DNA of 64,000 bases, from assembly GCA_965229615.1 (NCBI GenBank), contig OZ245890.1, positions 620,001 to 684,000 on the forward strand, in the 5' to 3' direction. Shown in pieces: positions 1 through 7,728 of this stretch (within the stretch, counting starts at the first letter, position 1; the number at the start of each line of letters is the position of its first letter). The notes beneath the pieces were generated by a model that saw only the letters and a program-made list of their open reading frames with translations, was not told the DNA's origin and did no database searches. The stretch is from G965229615 sp965229615 (GTDB lineage: Bacteria > Pseudomonadota > Alphaproteobacteria > Rickettsiales > Midichloriaceae). The position numbers and the translations under genes were made by a program.

Positions 1-744
1 TAACTCATCTTTAGCAAAACTTTTATTTTGCACAGTGTTTCGTGCTTTCTTCTTGGTCTGATTGAGTTTTATCTCATATCCTTTAGATTGACTGATATTA
101 TTGTCTTTTTGTTGTGATGTGTTATCTGATGTATTTGTTATATTGTCTGTCTTGTTTTTATTATTTTTACGGTTATCCATATATTTTTTTGTAGCACAAC
201 CACCAATGGATAACACTCCTGCAATCAATGCAAAAACCGGTCCTCCAAGCAATAGGCCTATAATTGCAGCTGCTGCACCAATACCAAGTATCTTTTTTTT
301 ACTCATGCCTTTGCCTTTTGACTTTGCTGACTGCTTTGATTGGTTTTCACCCTGTGTACTTTTATTTTGTGCCGTGTTCGCTTCATTTTGATGTTTGTTA
401 AAGGTTTTGTCGGAACGACGTTTCAAGGCAGCATATGCTCCACCAACAGCTCCCACTGTAGCTAAAGCTGCTATCGTACCACCAATGATTGGTGCAAAGA
501 GTCCTATGACTGGTCCTGCTATCATTGCAGCAACTGCTATCGCTGCACCAAACAATAAACCCTTTCCAACACCCTTGGCAGCTTCTAAAAATCCACGTTT
601 TTTATTTCCCTGCTTGAAATTCTCTACACTTTTTGAAAAGTTGTTAACCATGCTTTTTGGTAAAATAGCATTTGCTACTTTTTTCAATAAGCCAGGTTTT
701 TTTTCTTCTATATCATTTTCGTTTTTGTATTTATCATCAAGCAT
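1..744 (-). CDS. Hypothetical membrane protein, C-terminus outside window
   Basis: An open frame of 248 codons reads leftward from ATG at 744 and is still open at base 1, so the C-terminus lies outside the window. Function is not recognised. The first 45 residues are charged and lysine-rich. Two Gly/Ala-rich hydrophobic segments follow at about residues 65-105 and 150-180, separated by a polar Gln/Asn/Lys/Ser linker; the second ends near a Cys (ILSIGGCATKK-like). The tail is again Asn/Lys/Gln-rich. It looks like a protein with two membrane hairpins or glycine-zipper segments. No clear Shine-Dalgarno lies before the ATG. The plus-strand frames over the same bases are the antisense image of the Ala/Gly segments. 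Confidence 0.7.
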   Translation of the reverse strand, partial: MLDDKYKNENDIEEKKPGLLKKVANAILPKSMVNNFSKSVENFKQGNKKRGFLEAAKGVGKGLLFGAAIAVAAMIAGPVIGLFAPIIGGTIAALATVGAVGGAYAALKRRSDKTFNKHQNEANTAQNKSTQGENQSKQSAKSKGKGMSKKKILGIGAAAAIIGLLLGGPVFALIAGVLSIGGCATKKYMDNRKNNKNKTDNITNTSDNTSQQKDNNISQSKGYEIKLNQTKKKARNTVQNKSFAKDEL

Positions 745-776
745 ATACTAGTATCATGTTTATGTTTGTTGGTGAA

Positions 777-799
777 GCTATAACCCATACTGGGTCTAG
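777..799. other. Small perfect hairpin upstream of the partial membrane gene
   Basis: ACCCA-TAC-TGGGT (783-795) forms a 5-bp stem with a 3-base loop, extended outward by GCTA/TAGC after a small bulge. It lies 33 bases upstream of the minus-strand start at 744, in an intergenic region (745-1017) with no recognisable gene. It could be a 5'-leader structure; no T-tract follows on either strand. Confidence 0.35.
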
Positions 800-1017
800 C
801 AACTTTGTTTCTCTTTAATTCAGGATACCAACTTATAAGGGATATAGTCAACAGTTTTGTATATCTGAAATAGTATTGTGCATATAAAAACAAGCAAAAT
901 CAACCATGATTATGCTTCACAGTGCGATCTCACGAAAAGTTACAATCACGAGTGATATATGATATAAACACATTAGGAAATAGAAAATCGTTTTAGATAC
1001 AAAGTTATTGAGTTCTA

Positions 1018-2076
1018 ATGATGTCAAAACAACCAACTCAGATTGTAACTGATTTAGCTATAGTGGGTGCAGGACCAGTAGGATTGTTCGCAGCATTCCA
1101 AGCTGGTATGTTAAAAATGGATTGTATTATCATAGATGCGTTGGATGTAGTAGGAGGACAATGCTCTATTTTATATCCAGATAAGCCAATATATGATATA
1201 CCAGCATATCCTGTGATTTCTGCAGGAGACTTGGTATCAAAACTATATGAACAAATAAAACCATTCCATCAAAAAATAATCCTACAACATCAAGTTAAAG
1301 ATATTGTTCCAAACGTTGACAATGGCAATACAACATATCTTTTGAAACTTAATCAGCAAAAGACTCAAGATATAACATATGTAGAAGCAAAAAGTGTTAT
1401 TATAGCAACTGGTGGTGGTACATTCATACCAAATAGACCACCACTTGAAAACATAGATACATTTGAAGGTAAAAGTGTTTTTTATAGTGTGCATGACAAG
1501 AGAAAGTTTGTTGGTAAAAAAATAGTCATAGCTGGCGGGGGGGATTCTGCGGTTGACTGGGCTATATCCCTATCTGATGTAGCAAAGCAAGTGTATCTAA
1601 TTCATAGAAGAGAGAAGTTTCGAGCAAGTCCTAATAGCCTAGATGTTTTACATTGTATTGCTCAGAGTGGCAAGGTTGAAATGATCATACCATATCAATT
1701 ATCACATATTGAGGGACATAATGGCATTTTACAAGGTGTATTTGTAAGCAATATAGATGGTAACAACATTAAGAGGCTTAATGCTGATATTTTGTTGCCA
1801 TTTTTTGGTCTTGCGATGCAGCATGATGATGTGCTCAGATGGGGTGTTCATATGACAAATGACAATAAGCATATATCAGTTGATGCTAGCACAATGAGTA
1901 CTAATATCAGTGGTGTCTTCGCAATAGGTGATATTGCTGATTATCATGGGAAATTAAAATTAATTCTTACTGGTTTTGCCGAAGCTGCACTTGCATGTCA
2001 TAGCGCATACAAGGTAATAAATCCAAATATGGCATTGCATTTCGAACACTCAACCACAAAGGGCCTGCCAGTATAG
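1018..2076 (+). CDS. Ferredoxin--NADP reductase, type 2 (thioredoxin reductase-like)
   Basis: This FAD flavoenzyme moves electrons between NADPH and ferredoxin in the cytoplasm, supplying reductant for Fe-S cluster assembly and other reductive steps. The 352 residues are the usual length. An FAD-binding GAGPVG motif is at residues 17-22, followed by the family-typical GGQCSILYPDKPIYDIPAYP block near 46-66. A second nucleotide-binding AGGGDSAVDWA is at about 171-181, and the FAD-site FAIGDIADY is near 300. Two adjacent ATGs (1018 and 1021) could start it. There is no redox CxxC motif, which separates it from true thioredoxin reductase. It converges on miaB with 20 bases between stops. Confidence 0.92.
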   Translation: MMSKQPTQIVTDLAIVGAGPVGLFAAFQAGMLKMDCIIIDALDVVGGQCSILYPDKPIYDIPAYPVISAGDLVSKLYEQIKPFHQKIILQHQVKDIVPNVDNGNTTYLLKLNQQKTQDITYVEAKSVIIATGGGTFIPNRPPLENIDTFEGKSVFYSVHDKRKFVGKKIVIAGGGDSAVDWAISLSDVAKQVYLIHRREKFRASPNSLDVLHCIAQSGKVEMIIPYQLSHIEGHNGILQGVFVSNIDGNNIKRLNADILLPFFGLAMQHDDVLRWGVHMTNDNKHISVDASTMSTNISGVFAIGDIADYHGKLKLILTGFAEAALACHSAYKVINPNMALHFEHSTTKGLPV

Positions 2077-2096
2077 AAGGTCTTGCAGCACAAAGG

Positions 2097-3458
2097 TTAG
2101 GTCTCAACAATTTCACCACATAAACTATTTTGTGTGGCTGATGTGATTTTTGTATTCACAATATTACCTGCAAGCCCTAAATTCTCTGTCCCATTCACTA
2201 CAACTGACTGCATGTATGGTGATTTACCAATAAGCTGATCATCATGTTTTCCCTTTCTTTCCAGCAGCACAGAAGTTGTTGAATTGACTTTATTTTGATT
2301 GAAAGCAGTCTGCTGTTTTGATAATAGTTGCTGCAATCTCTGAAGCCGATCGTTCTTCTCATCATCAGAAACCTGATTTTGTAATGCTGCAGCGGGTGTA
2401 CCAGGACGTTTACTATATTTGAATGAATATGCCTGTGCATAGTTTACAGCCTTAACAAGCTGCATTGTTGCTAGAAAATCATTTTCTGTTTCACCAGGAT
2501 AACCCACAATGAAATCAGATGAAAATGCTATATCAGGTTTAAGTGAACGAAATTTCTCTATTACTGTCATATAAAATTCTACACTGTGCTTTCTGTTCAT
2601 CAACTGCAGTATTTTATCAGACCCTGATTGCACTGGTAGATGTATGTATGGCATTAGTTTTCTCTCATTTGCATGGGCATCAAATAAATCTTCATCAACC
2701 ATGTCACGTGGATGCGAGGTTGTGTAGCGAATTCTTTCCAATCCATCTATCTTTACCAATAGCTTTACTAGTTTACCTAAGGTTGATGGTATTCCATCAT
2801 CACCAATGCCATGGTATGCATTGACATTTTGTCCCAACAGGGTTATTTCCTTGCAACCATGTGATGCAAGCGTAATGGCTTCACGATATATATCCGCTAC
2901 AGATCTTGAATACTCTGCCCCCCTTGTATATGGTACAACACAAAAGTGACAGAATTTATCACAGCCTTCTTGTATTGATAGAAAAGCTGAATGCTTGTGT
3001 TTTTGGATGTTTGTATTGATTCTATCAAATTTTTCATCTTCACAAAAATCTAAGTTCATTACCCATGATTTTTGTCTTTTTACATGTTCTATCAATTCCG
3101 GCAAATTATGATATGACTGTGGCCCTACAACTATGTCAACACATGGTGAACGTTTTACAATCAGTTCCCCCTCAGCTTGTGCTACACATCCAGCAACGAC
3201 TACCATCATTTCCTTTTGGGATTTTTTTATTGATATACGCCCCAACTCTGAATGTATCTTTTCGGATGCTTTTTCTCTAATGTGACATGTGTTTAAAATC
3301 ACTAAATCAGCATCATCTACTGAATCAACCTGTGTGAAACCATGTGGTTGTAGCAAGTCTGCCATCTTTTCAGAATCATATACATTCATTTGACAACCAT
3401 ATGTCTTAATGTAAAGATTTTTTGCAGTTATATTGTTTGATTGTTGTCCCACTGTCAT
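2097..3458 (-). CDS. miaB: tRNA-2-methylthio-N6-dimethylallyladenosine synthase MiaB
   Basis: This radical-SAM enzyme adds a methylthio group to i6A37 in tRNAs that read UNN codons. The N-terminal UPF0004 domain holds the cysteines for the auxiliary 4Fe-4S cluster (YGCQMN with Cys22, NTCHIREKA near 58, AGCVAQ near 92). The radical-SAM CxxxCxxC motif is EGCDKFCHFC at about residues 163-172, followed by VVPYTRG. A C-terminal TRAM-like segment completes the protein. At 453 residues it is family-typical. It is a single gene convergent with the upstream flavoenzyme and divergent from the amidase gene. Confidence 0.96.
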   Translation of the reverse strand: MTVGQQSNNITAKNLYIKTYGCQMNVYDSEKMADLLQPHGFTQVDSVDDADLVILNTCHIREKASEKIHSELGRISIKKSQKEMMVVVAGCVAQAEGELIVKRSPCVDIVVGPQSYHNLPELIEHVKRQKSWVMNLDFCEDEKFDRINTNIQKHKHSAFLSIQEGCDKFCHFCVVPYTRGAEYSRSVADIYREAITLASHGCKEITLLGQNVNAYHGIGDDGIPSTLGKLVKLLVKIDGLERIRYTTSHPRDMVDEDLFDAHANERKLMPYIHLPVQSGSDKILQLMNRKHSVEFYMTVIEKFRSLKPDIAFSSDFIVGYPGETENDFLATMQLVKAVNYAQAYSFKYSKRPGTPAAALQNQVSDDEKNDRLQRLQQLLSKQQTAFNQNKVNSTTSVLLERKGKHDDQLIGKSPYMQSVVVNGTENLGLAGNIVNTKITSATQNSLCGEIVET

Positions 3459-3547
3459 GTTTGCTTATTTTACTCCGATAAATATTATGAAGTTATCATG
3501 AACTCATTATGATTGGAAGCAAACCGTGCTACTTTGTAAAGTGTAGT

Positions 3548-3552
3548 GGGGA
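3548..3552 (+). promoter_or_regulatory. G-rich ribosome binding site of the amidase gene
   Basis: GGGGA ends 6 bases before the ATG at 3559. Clear Shine-Dalgarno sequences are rare in this window, so this one supports 3559 over the in-frame ATG at 3577. Confidence 0.4.
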
Positions 3553-3558
3553 ATATAT

Positions 3559-3594
3559 ATGCAAGACATTATTAATATGCAAGACATTATTAGG
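3559..3594 (+). repeat. Tandem 18-bp duplication at the amidase start codon
   Basis: Two adjacent 18-bp units, each beginning ATGCAAGACATTATTA, differ only in their last bases. They give the protein start MQDIIN-MQDIIR and two equivalent in-frame start codons (3559 and 3577). Confidence 0.8.
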
Positions 3595-4311
3595 TGTTTC
3601 TCACCAAATTACAGTGAAAGGACCACTGATGACATCACAACAATCATACTACATCATACCGTGTGTGATCTTACTTCTGCTTTAAAAACATTAACATCGG
3701 TAGACAAACAAGTGAGTAGTCATTATCTTGTAGCAAAGGATGGTACGATCTTCCAGTTAATAAATGAAGAATACAAAGCATGGCATGCAGGTGTTAGTAG
3801 TTGGCGAAACATTGAAAATGTTAACAACTACTCAATTGGTATAGAAATAGAAAATTCAGGCTATGAAGAATATCCTGATGCTCAAATCACTTCTGTTATT
3901 GAATTGTGCAAGGACATCATAAGTCGTTATCCAACGATAGAACTACGTAATATTCTTGGACACAGTGATGTTGCACCAACCAGAAAAATAGATCCATCCT
4001 ATCAGTTTCCGTGGGATAAGCTTGCAGAGGCTGGTGTTGGAATATATCCAATGTTCAAGCCATCTCTTTGTGAAAAGACAATATATGATATGAATAGCTG
4101 TGACATCAATATATTACAGGCACAATTGCATGGTTTTGGATATGCAATATCAGAAAATGGAGTATGGGATCAAAACACTATTAGTGTTATTGCAGCTTTT
4201 AAAAGACATTTTCATCCAGAATCAGTTGCAGTACATGGTGAGGACACAGCATCTTGTTTTTGGTCTGATGTTGATCAACAAATATTTGATGATCTATTTA
4301 CGCAAATTTAA
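3559..4311 (+). CDS. N-acetylmuramoyl-L-alanine amidase (AmpD/AmiD-like) with C-terminal peptidoglycan-binding domain
   Basis: A zinc amidase predicted to cut the bond between MurNAc and L-Ala in peptidoglycan or anhydro-muropeptides. The Amidase_2 fold spans about residues 15-155. Zinc-ligand motifs are IILHHT (His32/33) and ILGHSDVAPTRKIDP (His near 135 with the following Asp). The conserved WHAGVSSWR and YSIGIEIEN blocks are also present. Residues about 170-245 look like a PG_binding_1 repeat (LQAQLHGFGYAISENGVWDQNT). No signal peptide is visible, favouring a cytoplasmic recycling role, though AmiD-type enzymes are envelope proteins. The first six codons are duplicated in tandem. Confidence 0.88.
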   Translation: MQDIINMQDIIRCFSPNYSERTTDDITTIILHHTVCDLTSALKTLTSVDKQVSSHYLVAKDGTIFQLINEEYKAWHAGVSSWRNIENVNNYSIGIEIENSGYEEYPDAQITSVIELCKDIISRYPTIELRNILGHSDVAPTRKIDPSYQFPWDKLAEAGVGIYPMFKPSLCEKTIYDMNSCDINILQAQLHGFGYAISENGVWDQNTISVIAAFKRHFHPESVAVHGEDTASCFWSDVDQQIFDDLFTQI

Positions 4312-4408
4312 GAAATTCGTATATATAATTTTATGATTTAAGTATATAATGTATATTTGTGTGATGGTTTTGTTTGTTGGGCTGACAATGCCAACCCGCA
4401 AAACTTGG

Positions 4409-4429
4409 GGAGCACATGTTATGTGCTCC
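4409..4429. other. Perfect 9-bp hairpin downstream of the amidase gene
   Basis: GGAGCACAT-GTT-ATGTGCTCC is a perfect 9-bp stem with a 3-base loop, 98 bases after the amidase stop and before the convergent coiled-coil gene. It has no following T-tract, so it is not a classic intrinsic terminator. It could still limit transcripts arriving from both sides. Confidence 0.5.
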
Positions 4430-4566
4430 AGACACATTACCAACCAAGAGGGCAGTTTGTTTGATGATGCTTTTTTCTATAACATTGCAATGTAAGATGT
4501 ATAGAAGTGCCAATATCTATATTGATTGATCTTTGCTAGCAATAATATGTTTATTGTCTTCTAGTC

Positions 4567-6018
4567 TTACTTTTCAATGTGAGCATTAAAATCTGCTCTT
4601 AGCGCATTTGACCATTGATTTGATAAATGGTTTTGGTTTTCTTTATCGCTATTTGACCACTTTGGTTCACTCGTACCTCTGTGTTGTTGACTTAATACAC
4701 TATTTGGCGTATTGTTTCTCATGAAGCGTTGCATGGCTGTAGACATACTCAGTATTATCTTCTTGTATCCCTTCAGTCCATCCTCCATACACTTTATCTT
4801 AGCATTTTGTTGCATAATTGTATTCTGCATCGTTTCATTTTGTTTCATCATTGCATCTTGTTTTCCCTTTACATACGGCATCTTGTCACCTTGTGTCAGT
4901 ACAATCTCCTTTATCCCTATCACCTCATCATTTTGTTCCCGCAGTACACGCCTCATCTCCTCCATCTTAACATTTTGTTCCCGCAGTACACACCTCATCT
5001 CCTCCATCTCAACATTTTGTTCCCGCAGTACACACCTCATCTCCTCCATCTCAACATTTTGTTTCTTCAGTGCATTCTTCGTCCACACTATCTCAGTATT
5101 TTGTTTTTCCTGATGTGCTTCGAGTTGATGTGTGCAATCCAACATATACTTTGTCTGCCACGAGATTCTACCATCTTGTATATCTATGTGCTTATTTTGT
5201 TCATCTATATGATGAGCTATATACCTATTTTGTTCATCTATGTGATGAGCTATATACCTATTTTGTTCATCTATGTGATGAGCTACATATAGTGAATGTG
5301 ACGCAACATCGCCCCTTGCTTTTGCTGTTGTTGTAGCCATTTTATTGGGAGCAGTAGACATCTGCATTGCACCATAATCTTTCGAGTAATCTGTATCATC
5401 ACCTGTGCTACGTAGTACAGAATAATTGTGTCGAAATGCATGCTTTTGCGATAAGTTAGACGAGCGATGGTTCAATCGAATGCTTTTGTCTATTGGCGAC
5501 AGATTAGCTTCTTCTGGTATTATGGAGAGTTCGTTAGGATTTGTGTACTGCATATGCTCAATGTCTTGCAATGAATCAGCTTCTTTTGGTTTCATGTATT
5601 TAGAGAATGAATTTTCTTCAAAAGAATCCATTGGAAGCATATTTGGATCTTCTTTAATACTCTTAGTATCCAAAAGGTTTGTTTTTTCAGATGGTGACGA
5701 AGCAGTGATGGACTCATTAATATCATTAGCGTTCCTTACTTTTTGTGTCGAAACACGGATGGAGTGACCAAGTTTAACACTGTTTTCAGCCTCATAATCG
5801 TTACCTTCATAGGTATTATAATACAGTTCTTCAATGGTAGTGGCTCCTCCTCTTGTGAAACTATCACTGTCGTCATCATAGGTTCTTCCAGTGGTAGCAG
5901 CTCTTTTTTTTCCATGTGTGAAATTTTCTCTCTCCATTCTGCTTCTGCGCATATGCGTTGTTTCATTATCTGTTCCACCATTCAGAACAGTAATGTTGTT
6001 ATCTTCACGTTTTTGCAT
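4567..6018 (-). CDS. Coiled-coil protein with 11- and 14-residue repeats, function unknown
   Basis: The family is not recognised. The 483 residues have a polar, Ser/Thr/Asn/Glu-rich, probably disordered N-terminal half (1-240). A long helical region follows, beginning with three 11-residue repeats (consensus YIAHHIDEQNR, residues 244-276) and continuing with three 14-residue repeats (QNVEMEEMRCVLRE, residues 320-361). Glu/Gln/Met-rich heptad sequence runs on to about 430, and the tail is polar. The 11- and 14-residue periods fit a coiled coil. There is no signal peptide or membrane segment. It has an unusually strong Shine-Dalgarno for this window. The architecture resembles candidate effectors of intracellular bacteria, but secretion is only inference. 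Confidence 0.75.
   Translation of the reverse strand: MQKREDNNITVLNGGTDNETTHMRRSRMERENFTHGKKRAATTGRTYDDDSDSFTRGGATTIEELYYNTYEGNDYEAENSVKLGHSIRVSTQKVRNANDINESITASSPSEKTNLLDTKSIKEDPNMLPMDSFEENSFSKYMKPKEADSLQDIEHMQYTNPNELSIIPEEANLSPIDKSIRLNHRSSNLSQKHAFRHNYSVLRSTGDDTDYSKDYGAMQMSTAPNKMATTTAKARGDVASHSLYVAHHIDEQNRYIAHHIDEQNRYIAHHIDEQNKHIDIQDGRISWQTKYMLDCTHQLEAHQEKQNTEIVWTKNALKKQNVEMEEMRCVLREQNVEMEEMRCVLREQNVKMEEMRRVLREQNDEVIGIKEIVLTQGDKMPYVKGKQDAMMKQNETMQNTIMQQNAKIKCMEDGLKGYKKIILSMSTAMQRFMRNNTPNSVLSQQHRGTSEPKWSNSDKENQNHLSNQWSNALRADFNAHIEK
4936..5061 (-). repeat. Three tandem 42-bp repeats inside the coiled-coil gene
   Basis: Three in-frame copies of a 42-bp unit encode 14 residues each (QNVEMEEMRCVLRE with substitutions, residues 320-361). 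Adjacent copies are nearly identical in DNA, indicating recent duplication or homogenisation. Confidence 0.8.
5191..5289 (-). repeat. Three tandem 33-bp repeats inside the coiled-coil gene
   Basis: Three in-frame copies of a 33-bp unit encode Y(V/I)AHHIDEQN(R/K), residues 244-276. The unit length of 11 residues matches a hendecad coiled-coil period. Confidence 0.8.
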
Positions 6019-6025
6019 ATCACTT

Positions 6026-6032
6026 TCCTCCT
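6026..6032 (-). promoter_or_regulatory. Strong Shine-Dalgarno of the coiled-coil gene
   Basis: On the minus strand AGGAGGA sits 7 bases before the ATG at 6018. It is the best ribosome binding site seen in this window, fixes the start of the 483-residue protein and suggests high translation. Confidence 0.7.
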
Positions 6033-6288
6033 ACTTGTTTATAGTACTAGGTTTTGTATCATCTACAAAACTTAGCAGCTACATGTAGTATTTATTTTCC
6101 AGTCTGTCAAGATAAATTTTTTTATTTTTTATCTTTTTTAATGGTGCTAATTTTCACTAGCATGTCATGAAAAGAACAGCCGTTGTAGACAGATCAGAAG
6201 CGCTATGCTACGCGCTCAGATCATTAAAGAGGTGGTTAATAATATTAGCTTTTTTTGCAGTATCGCATATGAACTAGAATGATTTTTC

Positions 6289-7116
6289 CTATCGAGCGTT
6301 CAAACCAGCATGCCTATCAAGCTGTTGTTTTTTCAACATTTCAGTGAAATTATTGATTCGAGAATCTGCAGAAGTACCAACTTCAATATTGACATGTACT
6401 TTTTTCAGTAGTATTGCCATAAAGTCCATCACCCTTTGTATTGCTGTCCTAATCCCATATAACTCTTCAGTCGTAGCATTGTTGTATTGTAATTTATCTG
6501 CTACATTAAACACTGCTGCAGCCGCTCCATGAAATGCATTCTTACACTGCTGATCACTATCAATGTTGAGGATCTGAAATGCGCAGCGTACATCATCTGG
6601 TGTTTTGCCTTCTTTTTTCAGTGCTAATACAAATGCAATGATATTGTCCTGTAATGATTTCACATTCTGACCATCTTCTTTGATATGTTGAAAATCATCA
6701 TTGATCTTTTGTAATGATGATTGTAGTTCATGTGATAATCCAAGTAGTTCTGTTGCTAAAACTTCGAATATTTTATCATTGTTTTTGTCTTTTTTAGCAG
6801 CTCCTAAAGCTTCTCCTAACTTCTTAGCAACTGTTTCTTTTATTTTTTCATCTTTATTGTTATCGCTGTTACTTAAGTCTTCAAGTCTTATTAGTACTTT
6901 TAGTTGTTTAGGCTCAAATGCATTATACATTGATTGTATCATATCAATAGTTGCATCAGATAGTATTGCATCCTGATTGATCTCAATCTCATCTGGATTC
7001 ATAATTGCTACACACAGTGGTACGAACTGCATAACTTCCTCTAATGATGCAATATCGTCAGCTGTAACATTGTTAGTCAGCGCTTCATCTATTGCTTTTA
7101 GTTTCGCAGCTATCAT
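6289..7116 (-). CDS. Hypothetical protein, helical, member of an adjacent paralogous pair
   Basis: Not recognised. The 275 residues look soluble and mostly alpha-helical, with no signal peptide or membrane segment. A Lys/Asn-rich linker lies near residues 85-115. The second half (about 155-245: a FVLALKKEG segment, then QQCKNAFHG, a VFNVADKL helix and an ELYGIRTAIQRVMDFMAILLKKV helix) resembles the neighbouring 126-residue protein by eye, so the two may be duplicates. Together with the coiled-coil gene downstream it forms a minus-strand run of lineage-specific genes next to ffh. Confidence 0.65.
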   Translation of the reverse strand: MIAAKLKAIDEALTNNVTADDIASLEEVMQFVPLCVAIMNPDEIEINQDAILSDATIDMIQSMYNAFEPKQLKVLIRLEDLSNSDNNKDEKIKETVAKKLGEALGAAKKDKNNDKIFEVLATELLGLSHELQSSLQKINDDFQHIKEDGQNVKSLQDNIIAFVLALKKEGKTPDDVRCAFQILNIDSDQQCKNAFHGAAAAVFNVADKLQYNNATTEELYGIRTAIQRVMDFMAILLKKVHVNIEVGTSADSRINNFTEMLKKQQLDRHAGLNAR

Positions 7117-7191
7117 CTCTAATGATAGAGAGGTGATATAATGCTTTTGCTTTTGATGTCCCTCAAAACATTTTAGTTCATCTGCTATAAG

Positions 7192-7572
7192 TTAATGTGT
7201 TGTTATAATGAGATTATCATCTGGTGCATCTTTAATTTTTTTTAGGTTTCTAACAATATTATCGAAGAGGAAATAATGTCTAGCTGCACTAAAGGCCAAT
7301 TGCTGTGTTGCTATTTTTTCTACTTCATCACCTGGATTGTGTTGCTTTGCCAGCTGCGGCAGTTTTTCATTTATCACTGAAAACATTCTACCAGCTATGC
7401 CACCATCTGGATTCAACCCTCCAATCTCCGTTCTACACTGCTGACTTAATCGTAATAGCTTTATTTCAATCAACACAATACTTTCTGCATCCTTTTTTGC
7501 ATCTTTGACAAACATATTATATATTTCATCGCATATTGTATTTGCAGATTCTCTTTCATTATCTTGTTTCAT
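7192..7572 (-). CDS. Hypothetical protein, short possible paralogue of its neighbour
   Basis: Not recognised. I chose ATG at 7572 (MKQDNERES), giving 126 residues; the longer frame to 7617 would need a TTG start. Features include a helix ending in LLRLSQQCRTEIGG, then RMFSVINEKLPQL and a C-terminal FLFDNIVRNLKKI helix. The order QQC-(K/R), F-x-V-hydrophobic-x-(K)-L, then a hydrophobic helix ending in LKK matches the second half of the 275-residue neighbour 75 bases downstream. The gene is divergent from ffh. Confidence 0.6.
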   Translation of the reverse strand: MKQDNERESANTICDEIYNMFVKDAKKDAESIVLIEIKLLRLSQQCRTEIGGLNPDGGIAGRMFSVINEKLPQLAKQHNPGDEVEKIATQQLAFSAARHYFLFDNIVRNLKKIKDAPDDNLIITTH

Positions 7573-7728
7573 AATCAGTCTAAAATTAATGTTTTGTTCA
7601 TAACAATTTACTATCAAGGGTAGTATTTATTAACTGTACAGTCAAGATAGATTTTGCTTTTTCAATTAATGTTTAGTAATTATTATGCATTCCTTGTTAA
7701 GAATCGACTAAATTATTGCTTAAAAAAT

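Noticed and set aside
101..751. Two plus-strand frames (101-391 and 395-751)
   Set aside because: They are antisense images of the Gly/Ala-rich minus-strand gene 1-744; their Pro/Ala/Ile-rich composition is typical of such shadows.
4388..4495. 35-codon plus-strand frame (MPTRKTWGAHVMCS...) in the gap after the amidase
   Set aside because: It spans the 9-bp hairpin, has no ribosome binding site, and is short enough to occur by chance.
6167..6277. 36-codon plus-strand frame with a hydrophobic WLIILAFFAVSH end
   Set aside because: Possible small membrane peptide, but no promoter, RBS or family support; an inverted repeat (AGCGC...GCGCT) explains part of the composition.
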